This document shows, piece by piece, positions 1 through 11,129 of a DNA stretch of 64,000 nucleotides. Positions within the stretch are counted from its first letter, which is position 1. The number at the start of each line of letters is the position of its first letter. The stretch is from Serinicoccus kebangsaanensis. GTDB lineage: Bacteria > Actinomycetota > Actinomycetes > Actinomycetales > Dermatophilaceae. The notes under the pieces were generated by a model. It was not told the DNA's origin. It saw only the letters and a program-made list of their open reading frames with translations, and made no database searches. The stretch is from positions 62,001 through 126,000 of the forward strand of contig NZ_VSLG01000002.1 in NCBI RefSeq assembly GCF_008919445.1. Reading direction: 5' to 3'. Both the position numbers and the translations under genes were made by a program.

Positions 1-1549
1 GGGTCTGGTGGAGCTCGACCGTCCACCCGTCCTGGGCGGCGAGTGCGGTCGCGATCTCCTCGACGCCGACGTAGGCCTCGGGGTCCCACATCCGGGTCTG
101 CTCGGCGGGGTCGACCGGCTCGCGCAGCGGGGTCAGGTCGTGGCTGACCACGAGCAGCGTCCCGCCGGGGGCGACCGCGCCCAGCAGGTTGCCCAGGCCC
201 CGGCCCTCCGGGGTGCGGAGGAACGAGCCGTACTGCAGCGAGACCAGGTCGTAGGTCCGGCCGTCGAAGGCACCGGGTGCGTTGGCGTCCGTGCGCAGCA
301 GCGTGACCGGCAGGCCCCGGGCCTGTGCCGCGGCACCGACGTGCCCCAGGGCGTTGCCCGAGATGTCGGAGGCGGTCACCTCCCACCCCTGCTCGGCGAG
401 CCAGAGCACGTCGCCGCCCTCGCCGGCGCCGACGTCGAGCGCCCGGCCGGGCGGCATACCGGTCACCTGGGCGACCAGGGTGCCGTTCGGGTTGCCGCTC
501 CACATGCGGGCCTCGCCGGCGTAGCGGTGGTCCCAGTCGCCCTCCTCGCCGGACGGGCGCTGCTGCGCGCGGACGTCCTCATCGGCCAGGCTGAAGGAGA
601 TCATGGCGCCGATCCGGCTGCCGTGCGCCGCGGACGGGAGCACCTGCAGCGAGGGGTCGGTGACGTTGCCGGCGGCATACACCCCGGGGACCGCGGTCTG
701 GCCCGTCATCGGGTCCACCTCCAGCACGTCGCCCATGCCGCTGGCGTGCGGGGTGGCCTCCAGGCCGAGCGAGGCGAGAGCGCCGAGGCGGGCGTGGAAG
801 CGGGTGCCGACCAGCACCGAGTCGGCCTCGAGGGTGGAGCCGTCGGCGAGCTCCACGCCGGTCACCGCGCCGTCCGGACCGGTCGTGACCCGGCGCACCG
901 CCGTGCGCACGACGGGCACGCCGGCGCCCTCCAGTCCGCTCAGGGCCGCCTCGGCGTGGTCGTCCAGCCCGTCGACGTCGTGCAGGACGACGGTCAGCCG
1001 GTCGGTGAGGTGGCGCAGCAGGGGGCTGGGGTGCAGCCCCATCGGGTGGGTGACGATCTGGACCAGACGCTGGTCGCGCACCTCGTAGCCGTGGCAGAAC
1101 GGGCAGTGGATCACGTCCTGCCCCCAGCGCGGCGCGAGCCCCTCGATGTCGGGGAGCTCGTCGACGATCCCGGTGGCGGCGAGCACCCGACGCGCCAGGA
1201 GGGTATGCCCCCCGCTGAGCTCGACCCGGAAGCGCCCGTCGTCGCCGGCGCGGACGGCCAGCGCACGCCCGGTGAGCACCTCACCGCCGTAGCTGCGCAC
1301 CTCCTCGCGGCCCACGGCCACGAGCTCCGAGGGCGCGGCGCCCTCCCGCCCGAGGTAGCCGTGCATGTGCGCCGCGGGGGCGTTGCGGGGCGTGCCGTCG
1401 TCGACGACGATGACGGTGCGCCGCTGCCGGGCGATCTGCAGGGCCCCGGCCAGGCCGGCGGCGGAGCCACCGATCACCGCCACGTCGCAGTGGCGCTCGA
1501 CAGGGGGTGGGGCGGCGTGGTCGTGGGAGTGGGCGTGCTCAGCGGTCAT
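1..1549 (-). CDS. NAD(P)/FAD-dependent oxidoreductase fused to SAM methyltransferase (partial)
   Basis: The gene starts at ATG 1549 and runs off the left edge of the window, giving 516 residues without a stop. Residues about 22-320 are a thioredoxin-reductase-like flavoprotein: an N-terminal dinucleotide-binding GGSAAG motif near residue 27 and a CPFC redox pair at C149/C152 followed by HGYE. From about residue 330 a class I methyltransferase follows, with a motif I of the type ALDVGAGEGGDV. Such oxidoreductase-methyltransferase fusions are known in actinobacteria, but the substrate is not established; metal or metalloid detoxification has been a common guess and remains inference. A His-rich N-terminus (several HxH in the first 20 residues) could bind metal. 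It diverges from the XRE-cupin gene at 1626 across a 76-bp spacer that carries a palindromic operator, so control by that regulator is likely. Confidence 0.85.
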   Translation of the reverse strand, partial: MTAEHAHSHDHAAPPPVERHCDVAVIGGSAAGLAGALQIARQRRTVIVVDDGTPRNAPAAHMHGYLGREGAAPSELVAVGREEVRSYGGEVLTGRALAVRAGDDGRFRVELSGGHTLLARRVLAATGIVDELPDIEGLAPRWGQDVIHCPFCHGYEVRDQRLVQIVTHPMGLHPSPLLRHLTDRLTVVLHDVDGLDDHAEAALSGLEGAGVPVVRTAVRRVTTGPDGAVTGVELADGSTLEADSVLVGTRFHARLGALASLGLEATPHASGMGDVLEVDPMTGQTAVPGVYAAGNVTDPSLQVLPSAAHGSRIGAMISFSLADEDVRAQQRPSGEEGDWDHRYAGEARMWSGNPNGTLVAQVTGMPPGRALDVGAGEGGDVLWLAEQGWEVTASDISGNALGHVGAAAQARGLPVTLLRTDANAPGAFDGRTYDLVSLQYGSFLRTPEGRGLGNLLGAVAPGGTLLVVSHDLTPLREPVDPAEQTRMWDPEAYVGVEEIATALAAQDGWTVELHQT

Positions 1550-1590
1550 GGGTCAACGGTACGCCCGCCATGCGGTAAGTGAGAACACGT

Positions 1591-1605
1591 TTGCAGAATT
1601 CGCAA
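1591..1605. promoter_or_regulatory. Palindromic operator in divergent promoter
   Basis: TTGCAGAATTCGCAA is a nearly perfect 15-bp palindrome (one mismatched pair) in the 76-bp gap between the divergent oxidoreductase-methyltransferase gene and the XRE-cupin regulator. Its position lets one bound dimer control both promoters. That the XRE-cupin protein is the binder is inferred from adjacency. Confidence 0.55.
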
Positions 1606-1625
1606 GACTGCGGCACGCTTGCCCC

Positions 1626-2183
1626 ATGAGCGCCGCGAAGGACGTCGAGGACCTGGCCCGGTCCCGGCTGCGCAGCCTGCGCACGACCCTCGGCTACTCG
1701 TTGGAGGAGCTGGCCGACCGCACCCGCCTGAGCCCCTCCACGATCAGCAGGGTCGAGACCGGCAAGCGCGCCCTGGGTCTGGACGTGCTGGTGCCGCTCG
1801 CCCAGGCGCTCGGCGTCAGCCTCGACGCGCTCTTCGAGATGCCCGGCGACGAGGACGTGGTGATCCGCCCGGCGCCGCACAGCTCCGGGGGCCACACCAC
1901 GTGGCCGCTGAGCCGCTCCGACGGACGCACCATCGCGGTCAAGATGCGGATCGAGCCGACGGGAGGCAGGCCGGACCAGCGGGTGCACCCGGGGCACGAC
2001 TGGTTCGTGGTCATCGAGGGTCGGGTGCGGCTGCACCTGGGAGACCGCGAGATCGAGGTCGGCACCGGTGAGGCCGCGGAGTTCTCCACCATGACGCCGC
2101 ACTCCATCGGGGCGATCGGTGGGCCCGCCGAGCTGATCATGATCTTCGACCGTGAGGGGCAGCGCGCGCACGTGCACCAGTGA
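1626..2183 (+). CDS. XRE-family transcriptional regulator with C-terminal cupin
   Basis: This 185-residue protein has an N-terminal helix-turn-helix of the Cro/CI type (residues about 11-65, with EELADRTRLSPSTISRVETG) and a C-terminal cupin_2 barrel (about 100-175, with HPGHDWFVVIEG). XRE-cupin regulators are cytoplasmic ligand-responsive repressors or activators. The ATG at 1626 is chosen because it begins just before the HTH and leaves room for the divergent promoter; an in-frame upstream extension would run through the operator. The divergent partner encodes the fused oxidoreductase-methyltransferase, its probable target. The ligand is unknown. Confidence 0.9.
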   Translation: MSAAKDVEDLARSRLRSLRTTLGYSLEELADRTRLSPSTISRVETGKRALGLDVLVPLAQALGVSLDALFEMPGDEDVVIRPAPHSSGGHTTWPLSRSDGRTIAVKMRIEPTGGRPDQRVHPGHDWFVVIEGRVRLHLGDREIEVGTGEAAEFSTMTPHSIGAIGGPAELIMIFDREGQRAHVHQ

Positions 2184-2379
2184 GCCCTGGGCCGTGCCAG
2201 CGGGGTTGTTGACCCGCGCCAGACCAGATCGCCATCGGCGCGCCGCGCGATGTTGACGGGGTCGTGGTCAGGGCATCCAGGGGCGTTCACCGACGTCCCC
2301 TTGGCTGGAGCGTGGCCGATGCCGCACGAGATCAGCGCGGCGCAGCCGCCTCATGTCAGCCGACCGAAAAGAGCGGACC

Positions 2380-4485
2380 GTGAAACGTCACGTCTTCCAA
2401 CCAGCACTGCTCATGCTCGCCCTCACCGCCAGCGGGGCGAGCATCACCCTCGACGACCCGACCCCGGGCCCGACCACCGACACCACGAGCCGGCCGGAGG
2501 TGGGCGCGTCCGAGGACGGGGCGCCCGCGCTGGCGGGGGAGCAGCCGGGCGAGCACCGCCAGGCGGCCTCCGAGCTCGACTACCGCGCCAGCCTCGAGGT
2601 GATCCCCGCCGAGGCCGGCGCGACCGCCGCCGCGCAGGCGGACACGATCGACGGTCTGGTCTTCTACGACCGCAACCAGGACGGTCAGCACCAGGAGCGC
2701 AGCGAGCCCGGCATCGAGGACGTCCGGGTGACCAACGGCCGCGAGGTCGTGCTGACCGACGAGGACGGCCGCTACTCCCTGCCCGTCGACGACGACATGG
2801 CCCTCACCGTCAGCAAGCCGGCCAACTACATGGTCCCCATGGACGAGGACAACATCCCGCAAATGTCCTACCAGCACAAGCCCGAGGGCTCGCCGGACCT
2901 GCGCTTCGGTGGCCTGGAACCGACCGGGCCGTTGCCGGAGGCGGTGAACTTCCCGATGCTGCCGACGCGGGTGACCGACGAGTTCAGCTGCGCCGCCCTC
3001 GGTGACGTGCAGACCTACTCCGGCAACGAGGTCGGCTACGCACGGGACAGCGCGGTCGCCGACCTGCTCGGCTCGGACCTCTCGGAGCACGAGTGCATGC
3101 TCCTGCTCGGCGACGTCGCGGGTGACGACCTCGGGCTGTACCCCCGGATCAAGAACACGATGTCGGCCGTCGGGCTGCCGCAGTACTGGACCCACGGCAA
3201 CCACGACCTGGACTTCGACGCCACCACGGACGAGGACTCCGCGGACACCTACCGGCGGGAGTACGGGCCGGCCTACTACAGCTTCGACATCGGCCAGGTG
3301 CACTTCGTGGTGCTGGACAACGTCGTCTACCCGTGCACCGAGGAGGACCGGGAGAACGGCCGCACCCAGTGCGGCGACCCGGACGACACGGCATACAACG
3401 GGCGGGTCACCGACCAGCAGATGGAGTGGCTGGCCAACGACCTGGCGACCGTCCCGGAGGACAAGCTCGTCGTGCTGAACCACCACATACCGATGCTGTC
3501 CTTCGTGGACAACGAGCAGGTGATCCACCAGACCGACAACGCGGCGGACATCTACGAGCTGCTGGAGGGCCGCGAGGCGCTGTCGCTGTCCGGCCACACC
3601 CACACCATCGAGCAGCTGCTGCCCGACGAGGAGTATGCCGGGTGGCAGGAGGCGGTCGGGGTCGAGGAGGCGCCGTTCCACCACCTCGTCGCCGGCGCGG
3701 TCTCCGGCAACTGGTACACCGGTGAGCTGGACCGGGACGGCATCCCCGAGGCGACCGGCCGGCTGGGCGAGCCGCGCGGCTACTTCACCATCGACTTCGA
3801 CGGCGCGAGCTACGAGGAGTCCTTCCACGCCTCCGGCCAGGCCGACCGCCAGATGGCGCTGTCGTTCAACACCCCCCAGTTCCGCGAGTGGTACGACCAG
3901 CTGTGGTCCTGGCACCAGGAGAACCCGCCGACCACCGACGAGATCCCCCCGGTGAACGTCAACGACCTGCCCGACCTGCACCTGTTCACCCCGCGCGACC
4001 TGCGCGACGGCGTCTCGCTGACGGCGAACGTGTGGGCGGGCAGCCGCGACTCGGAGGTCTCGGTGCGGATCAACGGCGGCGAGCCGCTGGAGCTGGAGCG
4101 CACCCAGGAGGGTCGCGGCGAGGAGGTGCTGCTGGGCGTGGAGTATGCCGACCCGGCCGCCGTGGTGCGGCAGCTGCAGGTCGCGCGCTACGCCTACCAG
4201 AGCACGTCCGGCAACGAGGACGCGCAGGGCTGGCAGGCCTATTCCGGCTCGCAGTTCGGGCCCGGCGCGCCGCAGTCGATCGGGCTGGGCGGCGTGGCGA
4301 ACAAGTCCAGCCACCTGTGGACGGTGCCGCTGCCGCGGGACCTGCCGACCGGCACCCACGTGGCCGACGTCACCTCCGTCGACCGCTACGGCAACCCGAG
4401 CACCGACCAGGTCATCTTCGAGGTGCGCGAGGAGCGCCCGGAACAGTTCTGGCGCGAGGGTCCGTGGGAGGACTCCGAGGGCTGA
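2380..4485 (+). CDS. Secreted calcineurin-like metallophosphoesterase
   Basis: The product has a signal peptide (KRH then a hydrophobic stretch ending near ASG), an SdrD B-like/MetallophosN domain (about 85-160; DGLVFYDRNQDG), a central metallophosphoesterase domain and a MetallophosC-type C-terminal region. Metal-binding motifs are visible: LGDV, GNHD, LNHHIPM and GHTHT. It probably hydrolyses phosphoesters outside the membrane; the substrate is unknown. I prefer GTG 2380, which puts positive residues directly before the hydrophobic segment and has an AAGAG-like stretch upstream; ATG 2353 in the same frame is the alternative. No co-transcribed partner is evident, and a strong hairpin follows at 4515. 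Confidence 0.88.
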   Translation: MKRHVFQPALLMLALTASGASITLDDPTPGPTTDTTSRPEVGASEDGAPALAGEQPGEHRQAASELDYRASLEVIPAEAGATAAAQADTIDGLVFYDRNQDGQHQERSEPGIEDVRVTNGREVVLTDEDGRYSLPVDDDMALTVSKPANYMVPMDEDNIPQMSYQHKPEGSPDLRFGGLEPTGPLPEAVNFPMLPTRVTDEFSCAALGDVQTYSGNEVGYARDSAVADLLGSDLSEHECMLLLGDVAGDDLGLYPRIKNTMSAVGLPQYWTHGNHDLDFDATTDEDSADTYRREYGPAYYSFDIGQVHFVVLDNVVYPCTEEDRENGRTQCGDPDDTAYNGRVTDQQMEWLANDLATVPEDKLVVLNHHIPMLSFVDNEQVIHQTDNAADIYELLEGREALSLSGHTHTIEQLLPDEEYAGWQEAVGVEEAPFHHLVAGAVSGNWYTGELDRDGIPEATGRLGEPRGYFTIDFDGASYEESFHASGQADRQMALSFNTPQFREWYDQLWSWHQENPPTTDEIPPVNVNDLPDLHLFTPRDLRDGVSLTANVWAGSRDSEVSVRINGGEPLELERTQEGRGEEVLLGVEYADPAAVVRQLQVARYAYQSTSGNEDAQGWQAYSGSQFGPGAPQSIGLGGVANKSSHLWTVPLPRDLPTGTHVADVTSVDRYGNPSTDQVIFEVREERPEQFWREGPWEDSEG

Positions 4486-4514
4486 GCCCCGACCACCGCC
4501 ACCCCCATCGGGGA

Positions 4515-4548
4515 CGTCCCGTGTCCGCGATCCCGCGGGCACGGGACG
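4515..4548. terminator. Stem-loop after the metallophosphoesterase gene
   Basis: Arms CGTCCCGTG and CACGGGACG with an inner CCGCG/CGCGG pair enclose a 4-nt loop. It sits 30 bp after the stop at 4485 and before the next start at 4582. There is no T tract, as is common for actinobacterial terminators. Confidence 0.6.
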
Positions 4549-4581
4549 CGGTGCGTCACCATCCCGGGTACGGTCGCCGCC

Positions 4582-5304
4582 ATGGACATGCTCATGGGGG
4601 ACGCCATCGCCGCCGCCAAGCTGGCCGACTGGGTGAAGCTCGCCCAGGGCCTGCACGCCCGCTACCTCGTCGACGACTTCGGCGCCGGGGCGCGCTTCCT
4701 CGCGGCCGTCGGTGAGGCGGGTGCTGCCGTCGACCACTACCCGACCGTGGCGATGAGTGCCGGCCACGTCGACCTCAAGCTGGTCACCGCCGACGCGATC
4801 TACCGCGAGGAGGACGGCACCGAGCACGTCGTGGAGTGGCCGACGCAGCAGGATCTCGACCTGGCCCGACGGATCACGGAGGTGGCCGCCGAGCACCGGC
4901 TCACGCCCGACCCGAAGAGCGTCAGCGTCATCGAGCTCGGGCTGGACACGGCGGACTCCGGGACGATCGCCCCGGTCTGGGCCGCGCTGCTGGCCGGTGA
5001 GGCGCAGGCCCAAGGCCGAGGCACGCCGAGCGACGAGATCCGGGACGCCACCGGGCGGGTGCCGAACCTGTGGTTCGGCGGCGCGTCCGAGGAGGACTCG
5101 CGCCAGCGGTTCCACGTCGAGGTCTACCTCGGCCCCGAGGAGGCCAAGGAGCGGATCGCGGCCGCGCTCGCCGCGGGCGGGACGGTGGCCGACGACAGCG
5201 AGGCGCCCGGTATGACCGTGGTCGCCGACCAGGACGGCAACCTCGGCGTCATCTGCGTCGACACCTCGGCCGTGGCGGGCGACGACCCGACCGGGCAGGC
5301 GTAG
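4582..5304 (+). CDS. VOC-family protein with pterin dehydratase-like N-terminus
   Basis: The product is 240 residues. Residues about 10-110 resemble a degenerate pterin-4a-carbinolamine dehydratase fold (pattern HYPTVAM then HVDLKLVTAD), and residues about 115-235 resemble a glyoxalase/VOC module (VIELGLDTAD near 115; FHVEVYLGPEEA near 185). This two-part arrangement is seen in many actinobacterial proteins annotated only as VOC family. No catalytic activity can be assigned. ATG 4582 is the first start after the upstream terminator. It ends 8 bp before the next gene, so the two are probably co-transcribed. Confidence 0.75.
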   Translation: MDMLMGDAIAAAKLADWVKLAQGLHARYLVDDFGAGARFLAAVGEAGAAVDHYPTVAMSAGHVDLKLVTADAIYREEDGTEHVVEWPTQQDLDLARRITEVAAEHRLTPDPKSVSVIELGLDTADSGTIAPVWAALLAGEAQAQGRGTPSDEIRDATGRVPNLWFGGASEEDSRQRFHVEVYLGPEEAKERIAAALAAGGTVADDSEAPGMTVVADQDGNLGVICVDTSAVAGDDPTGQA

Positions 5305-5312
5305 GCCGCGCG

Positions 5313-8293
<2,981 letters not shown>

Positions 8294-8298
8294 GAGGA

Positions 8299-8712
8299 TC
8301 ACCCCTCGCCGGCGTGCTCCTCGAGCATCTGGGTCAGCTGGATGAGGTTGCCGCACGTGTCGTCGAGCACCGCGGTGCGCACCGTGCCCATGTCCGTGGG
8401 TGGCTGGGTGAAGCGCACCCCCTTGTCCGTCAGCTCCGCGTAGGCGGCCTCGACGTCGGCGACACCGAACATGGTCAGCGGAATGCCGTCGGCGACGAGG
8501 GCGTCCTTGAACGACCGGACCGCAGGGTGACCTGACGGCTCCAGCAACAGCTCGACCCCGTCGGGGGCCTCGCTGCTCACGACGGCCAGCCACCGGTCCT
8601 CACCGAGGTCGATGTCGGTCTTCGTCACGAATCCGAGGACGGTGGTGTAGAAGCTGAGCGCCTTGGCCTGGTCGTCGACGTAGACGGACGTGTGCGTGAT
8701 CGCGGGGTTCAT
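8299..8712 (-). CDS. VOC-family (glyoxalase/bleomycin-resistance-like) protein
   Basis: This is a 137-residue single VOC module: ITHTSVYVDDQAKALSFYTTVLGF at the N-terminus and VRTAVLDDTCGNLIQLTQ at the C-terminus. The pattern is that of small glyoxalase-like proteins, often annotated as lactoylglutathione lyase-related but functionally diverse. It starts 8 bp after the stop of the ArsR-type gene on the same strand, so it is probably the gene that regulator controls. It converges on dgdA with a 5-bp gap. Confidence 0.85.
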   Translation of the reverse strand: MNPAITHTSVYVDDQAKALSFYTTVLGFVTKTDIDLGEDRWLAVVSSEAPDGVELLLEPSGHPAVRSFKDALVADGIPLTMFGVADVEAAYAELTDKGVRFTQPPTDMGTVRTAVLDDTCGNLIQLTQMLEEHAGEG

Positions 8713-8720
8713 CTGGCTCC

Positions 8721-8996
8721 TCAGGTGGGGTCGACCGGCCAGCGGTCATGGATCTCGCGCAACGGCGAAGGGGTGAAGTGGTGCACCTTGCTGCGGCCGA
8801 CTCGTGCTGTCTCGACGAGGCCGGCCGACGTGAGCACCGAGATGTGCTGCGAGATGGCCTGCCTGCTCATGCTCACTCCGTGCACGGTGACGAGCCGGGC
8901 GCAGAGCTCGAAGAGGGTCTGCCCGTCACGTCGCTGCAGCTCGTCGAGGACGAGTCGTCGCGTGGGATCGGCCAGTGCTGCATAGACGTCTCCCAC
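8721..8996 (-). CDS. ArsR-family HTH repressor
   Basis: The product is a small winged-helix protein (91 residues from GTG 8996). The pattern VYAALADPTRRLVLDELQ followed by MSRQAISQHISVLTSAGLV is the ArsR recognition helix region. No clustered metal-binding Cys set is seen, so it resembles the SdpR/non-metal subgroup. A longer in-frame start at ATG 9032 exists, but its first codons would be made of the palindromic operator at 9008-9027, so I prefer the GTG at 8996. It forms a two-gene unit with the downstream VOC gene. Confidence 0.82.
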   Translation of the reverse strand: MGDVYAALADPTRRLVLDELQRRDGQTLFELCARLVTVHGVSMSRQAISQHISVLTSAGLVETARVGRSKVHHFTPSPLREIHDRWPVDPT

Positions 8997-9007
8997 ACGT
9001 GGAGCAT

Positions 9008-9027
9008 ATGCAAGCGTGTGCTTGCAT
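9008..9027. promoter_or_regulatory. Probable ArsR operator
   Basis: Perfect 8-bp arms ATGCAAGC and GCTTGCAT are separated by GTGT, immediately upstream of the preferred start of the ArsR gene. Position and symmetry suggest autorepression of the ArsR-VOC unit. Confidence 0.6.
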
Positions 9028-9061
9028 GTCAAGGATCGGCGAGCCGGCTCGCGACCGGGAC

Positions 9062-9623
9062 CTACGGCCGTGGGCGGTAGCGCAGGGCGGCCGCCCCCGA
9101 CCCGAACTGCTGCCGGTCGACGAGCTCGAGCTGGACGCGGTCGTGCAGACCGGCGAGGAGGGTCGGCCCGTGCCCCGCGATGACCGGCTGCACCACGAAG
9201 ACGTACTCGTCGATCAGGCCGAGATCCGCCAGGGCCAGCGGGAGGGTCACACCGCCCACGAAGAGCCCCTCACCCGGTTCCTGCTTGAGCCGCTGGATCT
9301 CCCGCCCCAGGTCGCCCCCTAGACGCTGGGCATTCCAGTCGACGTCATCCAGGGTGCTCGACACCACGCACTTGGCAGCCCGGTCGATGATGTCGGCGAA
9401 CGGGATCTGCCACTCGACCATCCAGGCCGGCCAGCTCCCCGAGGCCGGACGCCGCCAGGCCGACTCCATCATCTGGTAGGTCACCCTGCCGAAGATCAGT
9501 GCGTCGGCCCGTGCCAGCTCGGCGGTCCAGAACCGCATCGACTCCTCGTCGGGCGGAAAGGCCCGCCTCGTGGTGGCAGCAGCCGTCGAGCGTGACGTTG
9601 ATCGCGTAGCGAAGTGGCCTCAT
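9062..9623 (-). pseudogene. RibD/DHFR-family reductase with a frameshift
   Basis: ATG 9623 begins MRPLRYAINVTLDGCCHHEAG, the typical start of the RibD C-terminal/DHFR-like family. After about 21 codons the frame must change to continue with PPDEESMRFWTAELARADAL and GRVTYQMMES, GGVTLPLALADLGLIDEY and a normal C-terminus ending at 9062. A single extra base in the AAA run at 9557-9559 (plus strand) accounts for the shift. Removing it gives one uninterrupted protein of about 186 residues, the usual family size. It is either a recent pseudogene or a sequencing error. A downstream ATG at 9538 opens only a truncated 158-residue protein lacking the first strand. Confidence 0.8.
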
Positions 9624-9673
9624 CTCACGCCCCTGACCGCGCGTGGACGTCGCTGCCCCCGACGGACAGGGGC

Positions 9674-10279
9674 TCAGGGCACGACTGCCCGGACCCATTG
9701 ATAGTGGCCACCGTCATCCATCCACTCCCATGTGTCGAAGTCCACGACGGTCCCGAGACACGTCAGTTCGGCCCGGAGATCGCCATCAGTGCGGTGCCGG
9801 AAGTACCGCCCGTCGTCCCCGGTCCATTCACGGTTCTGAGTGTGGCCCCACACGCCGATCTCGACCAGCCCGCCGGGGCGGACGACGCGGGAGATCTCCG
9901 CGAGTGCCGAGGCGAGGTCCTCCCCGGGCAGGTGCATCAGGGTGCTCATCGACCAGGCCGCGTCGAAGGAGGCAGCCGCGAAGGGGAGGGAGGTGGCATC
10001 GGCCTCCAGCGCGTGCAGCCCGCGTCCTGTGCAGTGCTGGACTGCGGCGGTCGAGAGATCCATCCCTGCGTAGTCGAAACCTGCGCGCGCGATGAGCATC
10101 CCGTCACGGCCGGCGCCGCACCCGATCTCCAGCACCGACCTGAGCCCGCGAACGCGCAGCTGCTCGAGAAAGGCCGTGAGGGCACGGCTGCGACGCTCAC
10201 CCAGGGGTCGAGCGGCTCGGTGCTGCATCTCCCGCGCGTCGTAGTGCGCACAGAGGTTCTCGCGCACATCGGGTCCCAT
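9674..10279 (-). CDS. Class I SAM-dependent methyltransferase
   Basis: The product is 201 residues with a clear motif I VLEIGCGAGRDG (about residues 49-60), the acidic end of strand 2 (GMDLS), and the motif III/post III region FDAAWSMSTLMHLPGEDL and EISRVVRPGGLVEIGVWG. It is a cytoplasmic methyltransferase of the Methyltransf_11 type with unknown substrate. ATG 10279 is the first start. It lies downstream of the response regulator on the same strand with an 80-bp gap. Confidence 0.85.
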   Translation of the reverse strand: MGPDVRENLCAHYDAREMQHRAARPLGERRSRALTAFLEQLRVRGLRSVLEIGCGAGRDGMLIARAGFDYAGMDLSTAAVQHCTGRGLHALEADATSLPFAAASFDAAWSMSTLMHLPGEDLASALAEISRVVRPGGLVEIGVWGHTQNREWTGDDGRYFRHRTDGDLRAELTCLGTVVDFDTWEWMDDGGHYQWVRAVVP

Positions 10280-10359
10280 GCGCCGACACTAGGGCAGCCG
10301 CACCCCGGCTGTGCGCGGCCGCCGTCAGGACTCGCCACATGGCGGCCAACCGGGGGCGA

Positions 10360-11013
10360 TCACGGTCGCACGCGCCGGGTGTCGTAGGCCCACATCGCGA
10401 TCTCGACCCGGTTGCGGGCACCCAGCTTGGCCATCAGGGAGGCGATGTGGCTCTTGACGGTGCTCAGGCCGATGAAGAGCTCGCCGGCGATCTCTGCATT
10501 GGTATGCCCGCGGGCGACCAGCAGCAGCACCTCCTCCTCCCGTCCGGTAAGGGGATCGACCGGTTGGGCCGGTGTCGCGGGCGCGTGGTCGGCGAAGGTG
10601 GCCAGCAGCCGGCGGGTGACGTTGGGCGCGATCAGCGCGTCCCCGTGGGCCGCGGCCCGGATCGCCTGCGCAAGGAGCTCCGGACCCGCGTCCTTGAGGA
10701 GGAAGCCACGTGCACCAGCGCGAAGGGCCCCCAGGACATACTCGTCGAGGTCGAAGGTCGTGATCACCACGACCGCCATCGGATCAGCCACGTCCGGCCC
10801 GGCCAGGCGGCGCGTGACCTCCACACCGTCGAGGCCAGGCATCCTGATGTCCACGAGGAGGACGTCGGGCCGCAGCCGGGTCGCCGCCTCGAGCGCCGCT
10901 GGCCCGTCCGCCGCCTCCCCCACCACCTCGAGGTCGGGCTCTTCGGCCAGGATCATCACGAGACCGGTCCGCACCAGGTCCTGGTCGTCGGCCACCACGA
11001 CACGGATGGTCAC
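10360..11013 (-). CDS. NarL/FixJ-type response regulator
   Basis: This 217-residue protein has an N-terminal receiver domain (VVVADDQDLVRTGL acidic pair; LVDIRMPG phospho-acceptor Asp near residue 55; ITTF; LLKD Lys near 105) and a C-terminal LuxR helix-turn-helix (LTGREEEVLLLVARGHTNAEIA). GTG 11013 is chosen because VTIRVVVADD is the normal start; upstream codons belong to non-family sequence. The partner sensor kinase should lie just upstream, but only its last 29 codons remain at 11040-11129. The regulator is therefore an orphan, and whether it is still phosphorylated is open. Confidence 0.88.
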   Translation of the reverse strand: MTIRVVVADDQDLVRTGLVMILAEEPDLEVVGEAADGPAALEAATRLRPDVLLVDIRMPGLDGVEVTRRLAGPDVADPMAVVVITTFDLDEYVLGALRAGARGFLLKDAGPELLAQAIRAAAHGDALIAPNVTRRLLATFADHAPATPAQPVDPLTGREEEVLLLVARGHTNAEIAGELFIGLSTVKSHIASLMAKLGARNRVEIAMWAYDTRRVRP

Positions 11014-11039
11014 AACCGTGCCACCGCTGGGAAAGTGGA

Positions 11040-11129
11040 CTAGACGACCCAGCCACCACCGGGTCCTGGGACCACAGCGAAGGTGCCGCCCAGCAGTTGC
11101 ACGCGTTCCGACATACCCGTGAGGCCCCA
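11040..11129 (-). pseudogene. C-terminal stub of a NarL-type sensor histidine kinase
   Basis: Read on the minus strand, this stretch encodes WGLTGMSERVQLLGG, then TFAVVPGPGGGWVV and a stop. This is the typical end of a HATPase_c domain of a HisKA_3 kinase (GxGLxGMxERV). It ends 26 bp before the response regulator start, exactly where the kinase gene should be. Upstream of the Trp codon the similarity stops and no kinase sequence continues. The stub marks the breakpoint where unrelated accessory DNA begins. Confidence 0.72.
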
